This document shows, piece after piece, positions 62,450-64,000 of a stretch of 64,000 nucleotides of DNA. The translations under genes were made by a program, and so were the position numbers. The notes under the pieces were generated by a model. The model did no database searches and was not told the DNA's origin. It saw only the letters and a list, made by a program, of their open reading frames with translations. The DNA comes from Apostichopus japonicus (lineage: Eukaryota > Echinodermata > Holothuroidea > Aspidochirotida > Stichopodidae), in the NCBI RefSeq assembly GCF_037975245.1, contig NC_092561.1, positions 622,001-686,000 on the forward strand, given 5' to 3'. Each line of letters opens with the position of its first letter. The first letter of the stretch is position 1.

Positions 62450-62665
62450 TTTGACTCTGTTACTGAGATTTCGCGGACTCGGAAAATTGTACTCGTATAC
62501 TTGGACTCGGGTACTCAGATGCAAGTTGTACTCTGATGCACCCCCTTGGACTCGGATGCCAAGGAGTGGACTTAACTTGGAATCGGATACGAAGAACTTG
62601 GACTTGGACACGCGTATAGTATTACTTGGATTCGGATATTTAAACTCGGATACTTGAGCTCGACT
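62450..62665. repeat. Degenerate GGACTCGG-type repeat
   Basis: Words ACTCGGA, TTGGACTCGG and ACTTGGA recur about every 12-18 bases. No clean unit length. Confidence 0.7.
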
Positions 62666-62738
62666 GTATAGGAGTGGGCTCAGACTTGAGATGAGATTTT
62701 ATTCGAAAGTGATTCACATGATCTTAATATTATTTTAC

Positions 62739-62864
<126 letters not shown>

Positions 62865-63015
62865 TATCTGATCAGTTGTCTGACGATCGCTAAAACGCGT
62901 GAAACTCCGAGTTACAACTACTAGTGTTCCACTAGTCTCTACCAGTATCAAACACATATTCCGCTCTGTCCACTGGACATAGAGCACTCTGCGCCAAGAT
63001 AGACGCCAACCAACC

Positions 63016-63018
<3 letters not shown>

Positions 63019-63064
<46 letters not shown>
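63019..63064. repeat. TA microsatellite
   Basis: 46 bp of TA. Confidence 0.95.
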
Positions 63065-63067
<3 letters not shown>

Positions 63068-63099
63068 CAAATGAATATATATAAATGAAAATCGTAATG

Positions 63100-63215
63100 A
63101 GTTGGAAAATCAAGGACAGTGAAAAAACTTCCAGCCTCCACCGGTATTCGAACCCATTCCTCCCGCTCTGTACGCGGACACCCCAACCAACTAGGCTATG
63201 GACACTGATTGTATG
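63100..63215 (-). repeat. tRNA-derived SINE head
   Basis: Minus-strand A-box TAGCCTAGTTGG (63187-63198) and B-box GGTTCGAATAC (63144-63154), about 33 bp apart as in a tRNA promoter. It is flanked on the plus-strand left by a TA tail (63019-63064), a plausible SINE 3' end. The region 62940-63018 carries a partly similar word (TAGTTGGTTGG, GACAGAGCGG), perhaps a second, damaged copy. Confidence 0.7.
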
Positions 63216-64000
63216 TCCAGAGGTTCGAAACCGGTAAGGAAGGTCGTAATTCCACTGTCGGCGTTTGTCACCTGATATCGAACAATATTATTTCTGTTTT
63301 TGGTGACATATTTGCCTTACTATAGAGATCAAACATGATGCTAACCAACTCGAAATCATTTGTGACTCCTAAAGCCGGATCTCGAAAGAGATACTTTGAA
63401 CAGACTTTATGTTAATGAAATGGAGGTAAGCGACAAAGGCAAATGAATATATAAATTTGATCTTCCATCATGATCTTAGCTACAGAAGTTATTGAATTAG
63501 ATATCAGCAACGAAATCACTAATGGACGTTCTTCTGAAGAATTAACATACGGATACACGGACGGACGGGCGGACTTGGTATAGGGATATCAAACTCATCA
63601 AGGTGACATTTGTAACTGAATAAGTTGCTGTAACACATGTGGTAATAAAGCGTTCCCCTCTAATATATTCCAAACATCCGGCCTCTTTCTGTAATGAATT
63701 TAGAGTTTGCTGCTAATGGACGTAACGTTGTTGTATTTATTTAATCTCAAGTCTGGTTACAACTCTGACTTTATTAAAAAGCAAGTTTCGTGGAACTTTG
63801 GGAAAGAGGCCCGAGTCGATGAATTGTAAAGCTAGTATGGATGTCTTTAAGCGCCATTAATATAACAAATAATACATGCATTTAAACTTATTCTTCTATT
63901 ATTCAAACATTATCTACTTCTATATAAACCACAACTGTTAGCAAACTGCTCATCCACCAAAGAGCCCGTGTAAGAGAATGTGTAAAAGTAAGAGGGCCTG
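63216..64000. other. Intergenic to window edge
   Basis: No gene or classified element. AAGGCAAATGAATATATA occurs at 63064-63082 and 63437-63454, so a repeat boundary probably falls there. Confidence 0.5.

Overview
This is a 64 kb piece of a metazoan nuclear genome. It has spliced genes, GT-AG introns, tRNA-type SINEs, DNA transposons and a Ty3/Gypsy retrotransposon. The AT-rich composition, frequent TAGGCCTA-like and TGTACAGTA-like words, many long G/C homopolymer runs and the hAT/SINE repertoire suggest a marine deuterostome invertebrate, most likely an echinoderm such as a sea cucumber. That assignment is an inference and not a proof.

The only host gene I can support runs on the minus strand from 34.8 kb down to the left edge. 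It encodes a PP6 regulatory subunit (PPP6R/SAPS family). I traced 20 coding exons from the start codon at 34768 to the stop at 77-79. Every splice phase joins cleanly, and the coding sum of 2,913 nt gives a 970-residue protein: an N-terminal SAPS helical-repeat region (about residues 1-510) and an acidic, Ser-rich tail. A non-coding first exon and promoter probably lie near 54.1-54.8 kb, which would make the 5'UTR intron about 19 kb. The 3'UTR runs off the left edge.

The introns and the upstream region hold the mobile DNA. The first (5'UTR) intron carries an apparently young, complete LTR retrotransposon (39546-48907) with equal-length LTRs, a 4-bp target duplication, a primer-binding site, a polypurine tract, and gag and pol in a -1 frame relation. 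It also holds a 1.4 kb hAT-type element (36684-38130). Intron 1 holds a PIF/Harbinger-type element (27612-28834) that retains a broken piece of transposase. Intron 9 holds another hAT-type element inserted in a TA microsatellite, plus a SINE. Intron 6 has a 131-bp tandem array. Intron 10 has a tandem array built from the 3' part of exon 10 and its splice donor.

From 54.8 kb to the right edge I see no convincing gene. That stretch is a field of short hAT-type elements (one nested inside another, each with an 8-bp duplication), minisatellites, TA microsatellites and a tRNA-derived SINE.

I find no candidate for a new enzymatic or defence system. The most unusual signals are the exon-derived tandem array beside exon 10, a donor-bearing minisatellite beside exon 17, a GC-AG intron after exon 18, and the retrotransposon's HHDD reverse-transcriptase motif with an ATG-less pol frame.
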